From Candidatus Cybelea sp. (GTDB taxonomy: Bacteria > Vulcanimicrobiota > Vulcanimicrobiia > Vulcanimicrobiales > Vulcanimicrobiaceae), in the NCBI GenBank assembly GCA_036489315.1, contig DASXFZ010000023.1, forward strand, positions 1 through 64,000: DNA of 64,000 nt, read 5' to 3'. Below, piece by piece: positions 8,997 through 18,008 of the stretch. Each line of letters starts with the position of its first letter. The first letter of the stretch is position 1. Both the position numbers and the translations under genes were made by a program. The notes beneath the pieces are model-generated. The model searched no databases. It worked only from the letters and a program-made list of their open reading frames with translations, and was not told the origin of the DNA.

Positions 8997-10648
8997 CCAG
9001 GCGATCGTGGCGAGCCGCAACGGCGACGGCTTGACTTCGAGCGCACAGAGCGCCGCTCCGATGCCGCCTGGTTGCGATGGGCGATAAACCAGGGCGGCCG
9101 TAGCGCGCGAATCGCCGGAAGGAAAGGCGCGCGCAGGACGGCCTTTTGGGTATTGGAGAGCAGCAGCGAGTTATGGACGACGCCTTGGCCGCTCGGGCTC
9201 GCCGTGCCGGTTTGGCCGCGGTAGGCGCCCCACGGAACGGCGGGCAGCAGAAAGCCGACGCCGCTCCAGATGTTGACTCCGAGGCACCCATACTGCAGTG
9301 ACGCCAGTGCCTCGTCGATCGCCCGGCGACTCTTTCGCTGCGTTTGCGGATCGACGATCAGGGTGGCGGCCAGATCCCCGCGCAGCCGCTGGTTGCAGAA
9401 GTCTACCGCGGCGCGAAGGTAACTCTCGGCGTCGCCGGCGTCGAGCGAGACGACGGCGAGGAGCGGCCCGAACGCTTCGCGCGAAAAGAGCGGCTCTCGC
9501 ATGTCGTTCGGATCGGCGGGGAGGATCGCGCGTGCGCTCCGTTCGTCTCCGGCGCCGCCGAACGTCACGGCTCCCGGGCGCCCGGCGGCGAGTGCAGCGC
9601 AACGCTCGCGCGAGGCGGGATAGTAGGCAATCCGGTCGGGCGCGGCCGCGAACGTGCGGCGCAGCTCGCCGATGAATGCTTCTCGCTGGCGCCAACGCGC
9701 GCAGAGCACGAGCACCTGCAGCGCGATGCAGTTGAAGCCGTTGTTGTGCAGCTTCGCTGAGGCGAGCTGTTCGGCGTGGAAACGCAGCGCGCGCTCGCTC
9801 CACCGTCCGGGGAGAACGATTACCGGGCTGACGTTGCCAAGCTCGCTCGTGATCGGCTTGCCGGCGGCGTTTTCAGCCGCGATGTCGCAATAGGTCGCCT
9901 CGCTACCGGTAACGTGGATCGCGTCCACCAGCGGATGCGTGCAGAGGTAGCGCCCGACGGCGGCGTCGCCGTACGCGAAACGAAGGTACCCGTCGTCGAC
10001 GAGGGGTGCGAGCGCGCCCTCGAAGATCGAAGCGAGGTAGCCGAGCAACGGGTGCACCTTCAGCACGCAGACCGCGCCCTCGGCGACCAGCTTATACAGC
10101 ACGTCGAGCAGCCCAATCGAACTGATATTTCCCGCGCCGAGGACCGCTACGACCGCCGGCGCCGCACGGCGTTGCCGGTACCAGCCGGCGACGCTTTCGC
10201 CAAGATTCTCCGCGGTGACGCCCGGCCGCATCCAGACTTCGGCGCGCAGGCCGGGCTGAAGCAGCCGCTCACGCAGCCCCGCCGGATAGACCTCGACGGC
10301 GATCTGGGACCCTCCCCGCCCGACCGGTCGTGACTTGAGGTTCGACCGTTCTCGCGCTTCGATTCGGCGAAGGGTGGCGATGAAGGCGCTCAGCGCGTTG
10401 AGCACCGCCCAGGGACCAGTGATGGCCTCCTCCCCGGCGAGGGAGGTGCCCGCCGTACCCTTTGCCTCGGCAGCGAGATCCGCCCAGCGCGGCGCAGCCG
10501 CGGCGGTCGACGCTCGGCACGCGGTCAGCAGCTCGATCTTGCGGGCGATCGGGAGCGACGTCGAGCGCCTCGCTCCCCCGCGGAGTTCGAGCAGATCGCG
10601 GTCGAGCCGGCCGGTTATCCCTCGGCCTGGTCTACGCTGACCATCCAC
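8993..10648 (-). CDS. Aldehyde dehydrogenase superfamily protein
   Basis: It oxidises an aldehyde with NAD(P). The catalytic cysteine lies in NNGFNCIALQ and the general-base glutamate in TSELGNVSPVIV. The C-terminal NIWSGVGFLLPAVPWGAY segment is typical of a longer ALDH subgroup. From the GTG at 10648 the protein has 551 aa and its 5' end overlaps the upstream VOC gene by 34 nt. No good ribosome binding site supports this start. No better canonical start precedes the conserved RLDRDLLELR helix, so the 5' end is uncertain. Confidence 0.8.
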   Translation of the reverse strand: MDGQRRPGRGITGRLDRDLLELRGGARRSTSLPIARKIELLTACRASTAAAAPRWADLAAEAKGTAGTSLAGEEAITGPWAVLNALSAFIATLRRIEARERSNLKSRPVGRGGSQIAVEVYPAGLRERLLQPGLRAEVWMRPGVTAENLGESVAGWYRQRRAAPAVVAVLGAGNISSIGLLDVLYKLVAEGAVCVLKVHPLLGYLASIFEGALAPLVDDGYLRFAYGDAAVGRYLCTHPLVDAIHVTGSEATYCDIAAENAAGKPITSELGNVSPVIVLPGRWSERALRFHAEQLASAKLHNNGFNCIALQVLVLCARWRQREAFIGELRRTFAAAPDRIAYYPASRERCAALAAGRPGAVTFGGAGDERSARAILPADPNDMREPLFSREAFGPLLAVVSLDAGDAESYLRAAVDFCNQRLRGDLAATLIVDPQTQRKSRRAIDEALASLQYGCLGVNIWSGVGFLLPAVPWGAYRGQTGTASPSGQGVVHNSLLLSNTQKAVLRAPFLPAIRALRPPWFIAHRNQAASERRSVRSKSSRRRCGSPRSPG

Positions 10649-11031
10649 TGCACGCCGAACCGGTCGGTAAGCGCTCCGAACTTCCCGCCCCAAAACGCTT
10701 GCTCCAAGGGCATGTCGACCTTGCCCGCCTCCGCCAGCGCGTTAAAGACGCGTTCGCCCTCGGCGTCGTCGGTGGTCGAGAGGCAGAGAGCGACGTCGTC
10801 CTCGCCGTCGGGTCCGGGTCCGGGCCGGCCGTCCGAGGCCATGAACCTCACGCCGTCGGCCTGGAACTTCGCGTGCATGACTTTGTCTTTGTAACTCGCG
10901 TCGACTTGCGATTCCATCGGCGATCCCGCGAAACGATTGAGGCCGGAAATTTCGCCGCGCAGGCACTCTTTGTAGAAGTTCAGCGCCTCCTCGCAACGGC
11001 CATGAAAAAAGAGATAGGGTTCGAGCTGCAT
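10615..11031 (-). CDS. PhnB-like VOC family protein
   Basis: The 138-aa protein is of the PhnB/3-demethylubiquinone-like type: QLEPYLFFHGRCEEALNFY at the start, a central FMASDGRPG turn and a C-terminal FGVQWMV. The ATG at 11031 has AAGGAG upstream and gives the family N-terminus. The frame opens 35 codons earlier, but those residues do not resemble the family. Its end overlaps the probable start of the aldehyde dehydrogenase gene. Function is unknown; many homologues have no proven activity. Confidence 0.82.
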   Translation of the reverse strand: MQLEPYLFFHGRCEEALNFYKECLRGEISGLNRFAGSPMESQVDASYKDKVMHAKFQADGVRFMASDGRPGPGPDGEDDVALCLSTTDDAEGERVFNALAEAGKVDMPLEQAFWGGKFGALTDRFGVQWMVSVDQAEG

Positions 11032-11159
11032 GTCAAGCTGGCTCCTTTCGGACGCGCTGCTTCGCGCTCGCGAAGCGGAGCTCCGTCCGTGCGCAGGCGC
11101 CTTTTCGCAGGGTCGCGCGCCGCGCATACGGTACATGTTAACCTCGTGGGAAAGCGCGC

Positions 11160-14100
11160 TTGAACCGGTTCGTCCACCTTCACGTCCATTCGGAATACTC
11201 GCTTCTTGACGGCGCTTGCCGCATCGACCGCCTCTGCCGGAGAGCCGCGGAGGAAGGAGCGACCGCCGTCGCCCTGACCGATCACGGCGTAATGTACGGC
11301 GCGATGGAGTTTTACTACACCGCGAGAGAAATGGGGCTTACTCCTATTCTCGGGTGTGAGGCCTACCTCGCGCCGCGCGGGCGCCTCGACCGCAGCGCCA
11401 GAGAAGAGGCGCACGTTACGCTGCTGGCCGCCGATCTGGTCGGCTACCGCAATCTGGTCGCGCTCGTATCCAAAGGCTTCCTCGAGGGCTACTACTACAA
11501 GCCGCGCATCGACCTCGACTTGCTCGCACAGCACAACGACGGCTTGATCGTTCTTTCCGGCTGCATGTCGGGGCTCGTCGCCGCTCCGATGCTGCGCGGC
11601 GACGAGGCGACGGCGCGACAGAACGCCAAGACGTACCGCGAAATTTTCGGCGACCGGTTCTACATCGAAGTGATGCGCCACGGGATGCCCGAGCAGGACG
11701 CGATCAACGAAGGCCTCGTCCGCCTGGCGCGCGAGCTCGAGATTCCAATCGTCGCGACCAATGATTCGCACTACCTCGAACAAAAAGACGCGGCGGCGCA
11801 CGACGTGCTGCTGTGCATCGGCACGGGCAAGACCGTCTCCGATACGAACCGGATGAGGTTCTACTCCGACCAGTTCTATCTCAAGAGCGGCGCCGAGATG
11901 TACGAGCTGTGGAGCGACTATCCGGAGGCCTGCGAGAATACGGCGCGCATCGCCGATCGGGTCGACATCCGTATTCCCGAAAAGATCTTCCACCTGCCGC
12001 AGTATCCCGTACCGGGCGAAGCGGACGACGCGGCGCGAAGCGATGCGGAATACCTGCGCGAGCTTTGCGAGCTCGGGCTGTGCGAACGGTACGGCGACGA
12101 CCGCGTCTCCAGCGACCCGAGCCTGCGTACCCGCCTGGACTACGAGCTCGACGTGATCACGAAGATGGGCTTCTCTTCGTACTTCTTGATCGTCTGGGAT
12201 TTCATCAAATACGCACGCGACTGCGGGATTCCGGTGGGGCCGGGGCGCGGCTCGGCGGTCGGCTCGCTCGTCGCGTACTGCCTAAAGATTACCGACCTCG
12301 ATCCGCTGCGCTTCAATCTGCTCTTCGAGCGCTTTCTCAACCCCGAGCGAATCTCGATGCCGGATATCGACACGGATTTCTGCGTCGAGCGGCGCGATGA
12401 AGTGATCGCGTACGTTACCGAAAAATACGGCAAGGATCGCGTCGCGCAGATCGTGACCTTCGGCACGATGGCCGCGCGGGCGGCCGTGCGAGACGCGGGC
12501 CGGGCGCTCGCCGTGCCGCTGCCCGACGTCGACCGCATCGCGAAGCTGATTCCGGCCGGCCCCGGCGGCTTGACGATCTCCAAGGCGATCGAGCAGATCC
12601 CCGAGCTGCGCTCGATCTACGCGATGCAGCCGCAGATACGCAAGCTGCTCGACACGGCCAAAGAGATCGAAGGGCTGGCGCGCAACGCGGGGACGCACGC
12701 CGCCGGCGTCGTCATTTCGGCCGGTCCGCTCACGGAGTACACGCCGCTCGTGCGCTTCGGCGACGGCGGCGTCAACACGCAGTACGACATGAACTGGATC
12801 GAGCGCATCGGCCTGCTGAAAATGGATTTTCTCGGCCTTCGCAACCTTACCGTCATGGAGAACGCGGTGCGCGAGATCCGGCGCACGATCGATGCCGAGT
12901 TCGACCTCGCAACGATCCCGCTCGACGACGCCAAGACCTTCGAAATGCTCGGGCGCGGCGAGACGATGGGCGTCTTTCAGCTCGAGTCGGAGGGGATGAA
13001 GCGAGTCTGCGCCGAGCTTCAGCCATCACGCTTCGAGGACATCGTCGCGCTCGTCGCGCTCTACCGTCCCGGCCCGATGGACTGGATTCCCCAGTACATC
13101 GCCAACAAACACGGCCGGTCGAAGCCGCACTACCTGCATCCCAAGCTCGAGCCGATACTGGCCGAGACCTACGGCACCGCCGTCTACCAGGAGCAGGCGA
13201 TGCAGCTGGCGCGCGAGATCGCCGGCTTCACGATGAGCGAAGCCGACGAACTCCGTAAGGTCATCGGGAAAAAGCAAAAGGAGAAGATCCCGCTCTATCA
13301 AGAGAAGTTCGTAACCGGCGCGATGCGAACCTCGGGAATCGATCGCGCGCTCGCGGAGAAAATCTTCCATTTCGTCGAGCCCTTCGCGGGCTACGGCTTC
13401 AACAAGTCGCACGCCGCCGCGTATGCCTGGATCGCTTTGCAGACCGCCTATCTGAAGGCCAATCACCCGCTGCAGTATCTCGCGGCGCTGATGACCTCGG
13501 TGAAGGACAAGACCGACAAGCTCGTCGAGTACATCGACGAAGCGAAGAAGATCGGCATCGAGGTGCTGCCGCCGGATGTCAACGAATCGCTGGTCGACTT
13601 TGCCGTCGTCGGTGCTTCGATACGCTTTGGTTTGGCCGCGATCAAAGGCGTCGGCGAGGCGGCGGTGCGGGCGATCATCGAGGCCCGGGATCGGGACGGC
13701 CGGTTCGGCGATCTCTTCGACCTTGCGTCGCGCGTCGATGCCAGGCACGTCAACCGACGCGTTTTGGAGGCGCTGATCAAGTGCGGTGCCCTCGACTCCA
13801 CGAGCGGAAACCGCGCGCAGAAACTGGCGGCGCTCGACACGGCTCTCGAGCTCGCCGCGCGGACGACACGCGACGCAGAACTTGGACAAGCCTCGCTCTT
13901 CGGAAGCGGCGCCGCCGATGGGCCCGTCCTCGCGCCGAAACTCCCCAGCGTCGTCGCGCCGACGACCCGCGAGATGCTGACGTGGGAGCGCGAAACGCTC
14001 GGCATCTTCGTCTCGGGCCACCCGCTCGCCGAGATCGAGCCGGCATTGCGACGCGGCGGCGCGGTCCCGATGAAAGAGCTTCCCGATCTGCAAGACGACG

Positions 14101-14627
14101 CGCCGGTTACGATCGCGGGTGCGGTTACGTCGGTCCGCCGGACGCTGACGAAGTCGGGACAGCAGCTTTTGCTGGCACAGCTCGCCGATACGACGGGGTT
14201 CTGCGACGTGGTGCTCTTTTCGAAGATGTACGCAAGCTACGCGCAGCTGTTCGAAGATGACGCCGTCCTGATCGTGAAAGGCCGGCTGCGATTTCGCGAG
14301 CGCCCGGGGGGCGCACCGGGAGACGAACCGCGCGTCGAGCTCTCGGTGGCTGCCAACGAAGTCTCGAACTTTGTTCCACCGCCCGTTGCGCTGGTCAGGC
14401 CAGGCTCCCGCGGCTGGCACGTCGACGTAACGGACCGCGAGCAGATCGACCGGCTCGCGCTCCTGATCGACGAGTGGCCGGGAGAGGTTCCCGTCGTCCT
14501 GCACGTTGCGGGCCGTTCGCAGCGCGTTGCCCGCGCGATCGCCGGCGATGCGCGCGTGCGCGGCGAGCTCGAACGTATCTTCGCACCGCACGGAGTGCGC
14601 GAAGGCACGCTGGACGCGTACGGATGA
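11160..14627 (+). CDS. dnaE: DNA polymerase III alpha subunit
   Basis: This is the replicative polymerase (1155 aa, TTG start giving the typical NRFVHLHVHSEYS N-terminus). The order is PHP domain (residues 1-270), polymerase core with the catalytic PDIDTDF loop (about 400-406), beta-binding and helix-hairpin-helix region, and a C-terminal OB fold (about 975-1060). All nine PHP metal-site positions known from mycobacterial DnaE1 are kept: H8, H10, D17, H42, E67, H85, C135, D202 and H204. An active PHP proofreading exonuclease is therefore inferred. The stop overlaps the next ATG by 4 bp, so dnaE heads a coupled run to ftsQ. Confidence 0.97.
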   Translation: MNRFVHLHVHSEYSLLDGACRIDRLCRRAAEEGATAVALTDHGVMYGAMEFYYTAREMGLTPILGCEAYLAPRGRLDRSAREEAHVTLLAADLVGYRNLVALVSKGFLEGYYYKPRIDLDLLAQHNDGLIVLSGCMSGLVAAPMLRGDEATARQNAKTYREIFGDRFYIEVMRHGMPEQDAINEGLVRLARELEIPIVATNDSHYLEQKDAAAHDVLLCIGTGKTVSDTNRMRFYSDQFYLKSGAEMYELWSDYPEACENTARIADRVDIRIPEKIFHLPQYPVPGEADDAARSDAEYLRELCELGLCERYGDDRVSSDPSLRTRLDYELDVITKMGFSSYFLIVWDFIKYARDCGIPVGPGRGSAVGSLVAYCLKITDLDPLRFNLLFERFLNPERISMPDIDTDFCVERRDEVIAYVTEKYGKDRVAQIVTFGTMAARAAVRDAGRALAVPLPDVDRIAKLIPAGPGGLTISKAIEQIPELRSIYAMQPQIRKLLDTAKEIEGLARNAGTHAAGVVISAGPLTEYTPLVRFGDGGVNTQYDMNWIERIGLLKMDFLGLRNLTVMENAVREIRRTIDAEFDLATIPLDDAKTFEMLGRGETMGVFQLESEGMKRVCAELQPSRFEDIVALVALYRPGPMDWIPQYIANKHGRSKPHYLHPKLEPILAETYGTAVYQEQAMQLAREIAGFTMSEADELRKVIGKKQKEKIPLYQEKFVTGAMRTSGIDRALAEKIFHFVEPFAGYGFNKSHAAAYAWIALQTAYLKANHPLQYLAALMTSVKDKTDKLVEYIDEAKKIGIEVLPPDVNESLVDFAVVGASIRFGLAAIKGVGEAAVRAIIEARDRDGRFGDLFDLASRVDARHVNRRVLEALIKCGALDSTSGNRAQKLAALDTALELAARTTRDAELGQASLFGSGAADGPVLAPKLPSVVAPTTREMLTWERETLGIFVSGHPLAEIEPALRRGGAVPMKELPDLQDDAPVTIAGAVTSVRRTLTKSGQQLLLAQLADTTGFCDVVLFSKMYASYAQLFEDDAVLIVKGRLRFRERPGGAPGDEPRVELSVAANEVSNFVPPPVALVRPGSRGWHVDVTDREQIDRLALLIDEWPGEVPVVLHVAGRSQRVARAIAGDARVRGELERIFAPHGVREGTLDAYG

Positions 14628-15898
14628 GGGTCATCGCCGCCGGCGATCCGAGTTCGTTGACCGGCGTCGTCTTCACCGGCTGGAGCGCGCCCGAAGCGGT
14701 GCGCACCGAAGTCGCCGGTATTCTCGCTGCGGTCGAGGCGCGCGGCGACGCAGCCGTGATCGAGTACGCGCGCCGCTTCGACGACGCGCCGTTCGACACG
14801 TCGCTGCGCGTCGCGATTCCGATGCTCGACAACCTGCGGCCGCACGTACCGCGCGAGATCGCCGCGGCCCTCGATTTGGAACGGGAACGCCTGACGCGCT
14901 TTCATCAGCGTCAGCGCCTGCCCGATATCTCCTACGTCGAAGAAGACGGATCGCGCTATGCCGTAGCGCGCCGTCCTTTGAGATCCGTCGCGGTATACGC
15001 GGCGCGCTCGGGGGCATTGAGCTCGATCCTCATGGGTGCGGTGCCGGCGAAGATAGCGGGGGTGGCGCGGATCGCGGTCTTGTCGCCGCCCGGCGCAGAC
15101 GGCTTCGATGCCGCACTGCTCTTTGCGTGCGCTCTCTGCGGCGTCGACGAGCTCTACGCCGTCGGCGGCGCGCAGGCGATCGCCGCGGCCGCGTTCGGCA
15201 CGCACTCGCTGCGCGCGGTCGATAAGATCGTTGGCCGCGGCGGTACGTGGACGACCGAGGCGAAGCGCCAGATCTACGGGCGTTGCGGCATCGACGGCTT
15301 ATCCGGTCCGCCGGAAGCCCTGATCGTCGCCGACGAGGGAGCGAGCAGCGAATACGTCGTCGGAGAGCTGCTGGCAGCCGCGGAACGGCCCGGCGTCGCG
15401 CGAGCGGTCGTGATCTCGGAGTCGCGCTCGCTGCTCGAGGCCGTCGCTCAACTGATCGACACGCTCGACCTGGAATCCCTGGAGCGCAGCGAGGCCGTTC
15501 GCAAGGTAATCGCGACCAACGCCCGGCTCGTTGCCGTCGGGTCGCGAGACGAGCTTTTCAACCTGATCAACCGGTTTGCGCCGGCGTATCTCTGCCTGCA
15601 GGTGCGCGACGCGTGGTCGTACCTCGAACGGATTACGACGGCGGGCACGATTCTGATCGGTGACTCGACGCCGTTGGTCAGCGGGGAGTACCTGGCGGGG
15701 ACCAACGCTATCGCCCCGGCCGGGGGAACCGCCCGTTTCGCTTCTTGCCTCTCGCTGGCGGACTTCACCCGCAGCTTCAGCGCGGTTGAAAACAGCGCCG
15801 AGCGGCTCGCCGCGGATGCCGGCGTTTTGGCTGCACTCGCCGAGCGCGACGGTTTCCTGCACCACGCCCAAACCGCACGAATGCGCCAAGACCGATGA
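14624..15898 (+). CDS. Histidinol dehydrogenase family protein lacking catalytic residues
   Basis: The fold matches HisD along its whole 424-aa length: VGGAQAIAAAAFGT, SGPPEALIVAD, GTARFASCLSLADF. The residues that define HisD are changed. The catalytic Glu-His pair (E. coli E326/H327, usually PEHL) is A321-Y322 in APAYL. Zinc ligands Q259, H262 and D360 are A252, R255 and E355. The GPNHVLPT-type histidine is A362. Only the C-terminal histidine region (FLHHAQ) remains. No other his gene is nearby. It is coupled by 4-bp overlaps to dnaE and the HAD gene. Oxidation of histidinol is unlikely; its function is unknown. Confidence 0.8.
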   Translation: MRVIAAGDPSSLTGVVFTGWSAPEAVRTEVAGILAAVEARGDAAVIEYARRFDDAPFDTSLRVAIPMLDNLRPHVPREIAAALDLERERLTRFHQRQRLPDISYVEEDGSRYAVARRPLRSVAVYAARSGALSSILMGAVPAKIAGVARIAVLSPPGADGFDAALLFACALCGVDELYAVGGAQAIAAAAFGTHSLRAVDKIVGRGGTWTTEAKRQIYGRCGIDGLSGPPEALIVADEGASSEYVVGELLAAAERPGVARAVVISESRSLLEAVAQLIDTLDLESLERSEAVRKVIATNARLVAVGSRDELFNLINRFAPAYLCLQVRDAWSYLERITTAGTILIGDSTPLVSGEYLAGTNAIAPAGGTARFASCLSLADFTRSFSAVENSAERLAADAGVLAALAERDGFLHHAQTARMRQDR

Positions 15899-16692
15899 TT
15901 CGGCTGGTGGCCTTCGACGTTGACGGAACGCTCGTCGGCCGAAACCTTTCGATCTCGAGCGCCGTCCGGGCAGCGATCGAACGAATGAAGGCTGCCGGCG
16001 TCTCGGGGTGTCTGGTGACCGGCCGGATGTACCGTGCAACGCTGCCCTTCGCGCGCGAGCTTGGCTTCAATGCGCCGATAATCTGCTATCAAGGCGCGGC
16101 GATCATCGACCCGGAGAGCGACGCGGTGCTGGATCATCGAGCCCTGGAAAACGACGTCGTGCGCGAGCTTGCATCGCTGGCCGAGCGGGACCGCATGCAC
16201 TTGCAGCTCTATCGGAACGACGAGTATTACTGCGAGTCGCGCAATCGCTTTTCGGAACTCTACGCGTCGCTGGCCCAGAGCGAATCCATCGTCGTACCTT
16301 CCCTGCGCGAGGCGTTTGCCGATAGTCCCGCGACGAAGGGAGTCGTCGTGGCCGACGCGCCGGAGGCCGCGGCCTACGCCGTAAAGCTGCGCGACACGCT
16401 CGGAGGACGCGCGTACGTGACGCGCAGTTTACCGGAGTTCGTCGAGATACTCGATCCGCAGGTCGACAAAGGGGCTGCGCTGCGTTTCGTTGCCGAGCGC
16501 CTTGGCGTACCGCTCGAGCAGACCGCAGCGATCGGCGACTCCTGGAACGACGCGCCGCTGTTGCGCGTTGCCGGGCTCGGGATTGCGATGGGCTCGTCGC
16601 CGCCGGAGCTGCGCGAAACCGCCGACGCCATCGTCGCCGATCTCGAACACGACGGAGTGGCCGAGGCGATCGAACGGTTCGTGCTCGCGTGA
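15895..16692 (+). CDS. Cof-type HAD family phosphatase
   Basis: The 265-aa protein has the HAD motifs: I (DVDGTL, nucleophile D8), II (LVTGR), III (the DKGAAL lysine) and IV (GDSWNDAPLL). A C2 cap lies between residues about 85 and 185. This Cof/YwpJ subgroup dephosphorylates sugar phosphates or flavin and pyridoxal phosphates; the substrate cannot be named. It overlaps the HisD-like gene and ftsQ by 4 bp on each side. Confidence 0.88.
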   Translation: MIRLVAFDVDGTLVGRNLSISSAVRAAIERMKAAGVSGCLVTGRMYRATLPFARELGFNAPIICYQGAAIIDPESDAVLDHRALENDVVRELASLAERDRMHLQLYRNDEYYCESRNRFSELYASLAQSESIVVPSLREAFADSPATKGVVVADAPEAAAYAVKLRDTLGGRAYVTRSLPEFVEILDPQVDKGAALRFVAERLGVPLEQTAAIGDSWNDAPLLRVAGLGIAMGSSPPELRETADAIVADLEHDGVAEAIERFVLA

Positions 16693-17435
16693 GCTACGCG
16701 AGGACGCGCCGGACAAAACGCTCGCCGGCGTCGCGAGTGCGCCCGTTTTGGATCCTTTTTACCCTCGCGGGGATTGTGGTCGCCGGCGCCCTCGGGTTCT
16801 TCGCAACCTGGCCCGGCTTCGATCTCGCGCACGTCGCCGTGTCGGGAAACCGCAAGGTAACGACCAGCGAGATTCTGCAAGCCGCACGGATCTCGCCCAA
16901 CCGGAGCATCTGGCTCGAGAACACCGGGGCCATCGCCGCGCGCATCGGGCGAATTCCGTACGTTGAGTCGGTGTCGATCCACCGGCTCCCGCCGGCCACG
17001 CTCAAGATCGTCGTGCGCGAGCGCGTGCCGGTCGCCGTACTGCAAGTGGACGACGATACCGCGGTCGTCGACCGCTCGCTTCGCGTGTTAGAAGAACCGG
17101 CCAGCACGCAAACCCTTCCGGTTTTGTCGCTTGGCACAACGCTTACGTTGACACCCGGCGAGTTCGTTACATCGAAGGACGCGCTGGAGCTGCGAGACGC
17201 CTACGAAACCTTATCGGGCAAAGGCACGAAGGTGACGGCGCTCTCGCTGGATCGTTACGGGGACTTGGCGGCGGAGCTTCCGGGGGGCATGCGCCTGTTG
17301 CTGGGCGCGCCCGAAAATCTAGAGAAAAAGATTGCGCTTGCCGGCGCGATCATCTCGCAAACCGGCGGCACGCAGCGAAAAATCTCGGCGCTCGACCTTC
17401 GCGCGCCGAACACGCCGGTGATCGTCTATCGCTAG
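16689..17435 (+). CDS. ftsQ: Cell division protein FtsQ/DivIB
   Basis: FtsQ links cytoplasmic and periplasmic parts of the divisome. The 248-aa protein has a basic cytoplasmic tail, one membrane helix (about residues 20-42), and a POTRA domain (about 45-115) with VSGNRKVTTSEILQAARI and the IPYVESVSIHRLPPATLKIVVRERVP segment typical of FtsQ. A beta domain follows. The GTG start overlaps the HAD stop. It precedes ftsA and ftsZ but is separated from them by a small gene on the opposite strand. Confidence 0.92.
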   Translation: MSYARTRRTKRSPASRVRPFWILFTLAGIVVAGALGFFATWPGFDLAHVAVSGNRKVTTSEILQAARISPNRSIWLENTGAIAARIGRIPYVESVSIHRLPPATLKIVVRERVPVAVLQVDDDTAVVDRSLRVLEEPASTQTLPVLSLGTTLTLTPGEFVTSKDALELRDAYETLSGKGTKVTALSLDRYGDLAAELPGGMRLLLGAPENLEKKIALAGAIISQTGGTQRKISALDLRAPNTPVIVYR

Positions 17436-17448
17436 GAGCGACAGCCGT

Positions 17449-17739
17449 CTAGTGGGTAGTGAGGTCCAAGTAGACCATGACCGTGCCGCTGATCAGCGAC
17501 AGCTTGATCTGGTCGTTCGGCTGGAGCTTCGAAAAGTCGACCGAAGCGCGCCCCGCCGCGAGCGTCACGTCGTTGCCGTTATCCATCTGGACTTGCACGT
17601 GTTTCGGATCGACGATTTTCTCGACTTTCACGGTGTACGTCCCGTCCGGCAGCGTGGTCGCGGCGACCGTCGCGGCGTGCGCGCAAAGCGGAGCAAGCGG
17701 TCCGAGCGTCAGGGCGAGCAAAGCAAACGTGCGATTCAC
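17449..17739 (-). CDS. Small secreted protein of unknown function
   Basis: The 96-aa product has a signal peptide ending CAHA (about residue 22). The mature part is about 74 residues, predicted mostly beta, with LPDGTYTVKVEKIVDPKHVQVQ and NDQIKLSLISGTVMVYLDL. It may be a small OB-like fold, but I do not recognise the family. It is convergent with ftsQ and shares its upstream region with ftsA. Confidence 0.6.
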   Translation of the reverse strand: MNRTFALLALTLGPLAPLCAHAATVAATTLPDGTYTVKVEKIVDPKHVQVQMDNGNDVTLAAGRASVDFSKLQPNDQIKLSLISGTVMVYLDLTTH

Positions 17740-17838
17740 TAAAGACTCCCGATGATAAAAAGGAGTGCGATTAACAATGGATCATACCCGATGTCGAGAC
17801 TTGCTGCCAGAGGCGGAGCGATTTTTTATCGTTGGGAT

Positions 17839-17858
17839 TTGTGCACAAGTTCTCCACA
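17839..17858 (+). promoter_or_regulatory. Two DnaA-box-like nonamers upstream of ftsA
   Basis: TTGTGCACA (17839-17847) and TTCTCCACA (17850-17858) each differ at one position from the DnaA box TTATNCACA. They face the same way, 2 bp apart, in the comparatively AT-rich gap between the 96-aa gene and ftsA. A regulatory role is inference; two weak boxes are not an origin. Confidence 0.35.
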
Positions 17859-17954
17859 CAAGTAGGCGATTTGTCCTCAAGGAGATGAGCCTGCGTGCGC
17901 TAAGGCTTGGCAATCCGCGCGGCTCCGTCTATACGTAGTAGGAGTCGAGCGAAA

Positions 17955-17976
17955 TAACCACAATATATCGTGGTTA
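17955..17976. promoter_or_regulatory. Inverted repeat upstream of ftsA, possible operator
   Basis: TAACCAC and GTGGTTA form a perfect 7-bp inverted repeat around an 8-bp AT-rich centre, 33 nt before the ftsA start. GGAGT and ACTCC flank it outside. The shape suits a dimeric regulator or an mRNA hairpin in the ftsA leader. No known consensus was recognised. Confidence 0.4.
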
Positions 17977-18008
17977 AACTCCCCCCGGAGCAACTCGAAA
18001 ACAGATAG

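Noticed and set aside
13026-14591. 521-codon minus-strand ORF opposite dnaE
   Set aside because: High-GC antisense frame with no recognisable domain; dnaE is continuous and complete on the plus strand.
14624-15898. Authentic hisD of histidine synthesis
   Set aside because: The catalytic Glu-His and three zinc ligands are substituted, and no his genes are nearby.
17885-17938. 17-codon ORF upstream of ftsA as a leader peptide
   Set aside because: The GGAG directly abuts the ATG with no spacing, and no attenuator-like codon run or hairpin follows it.
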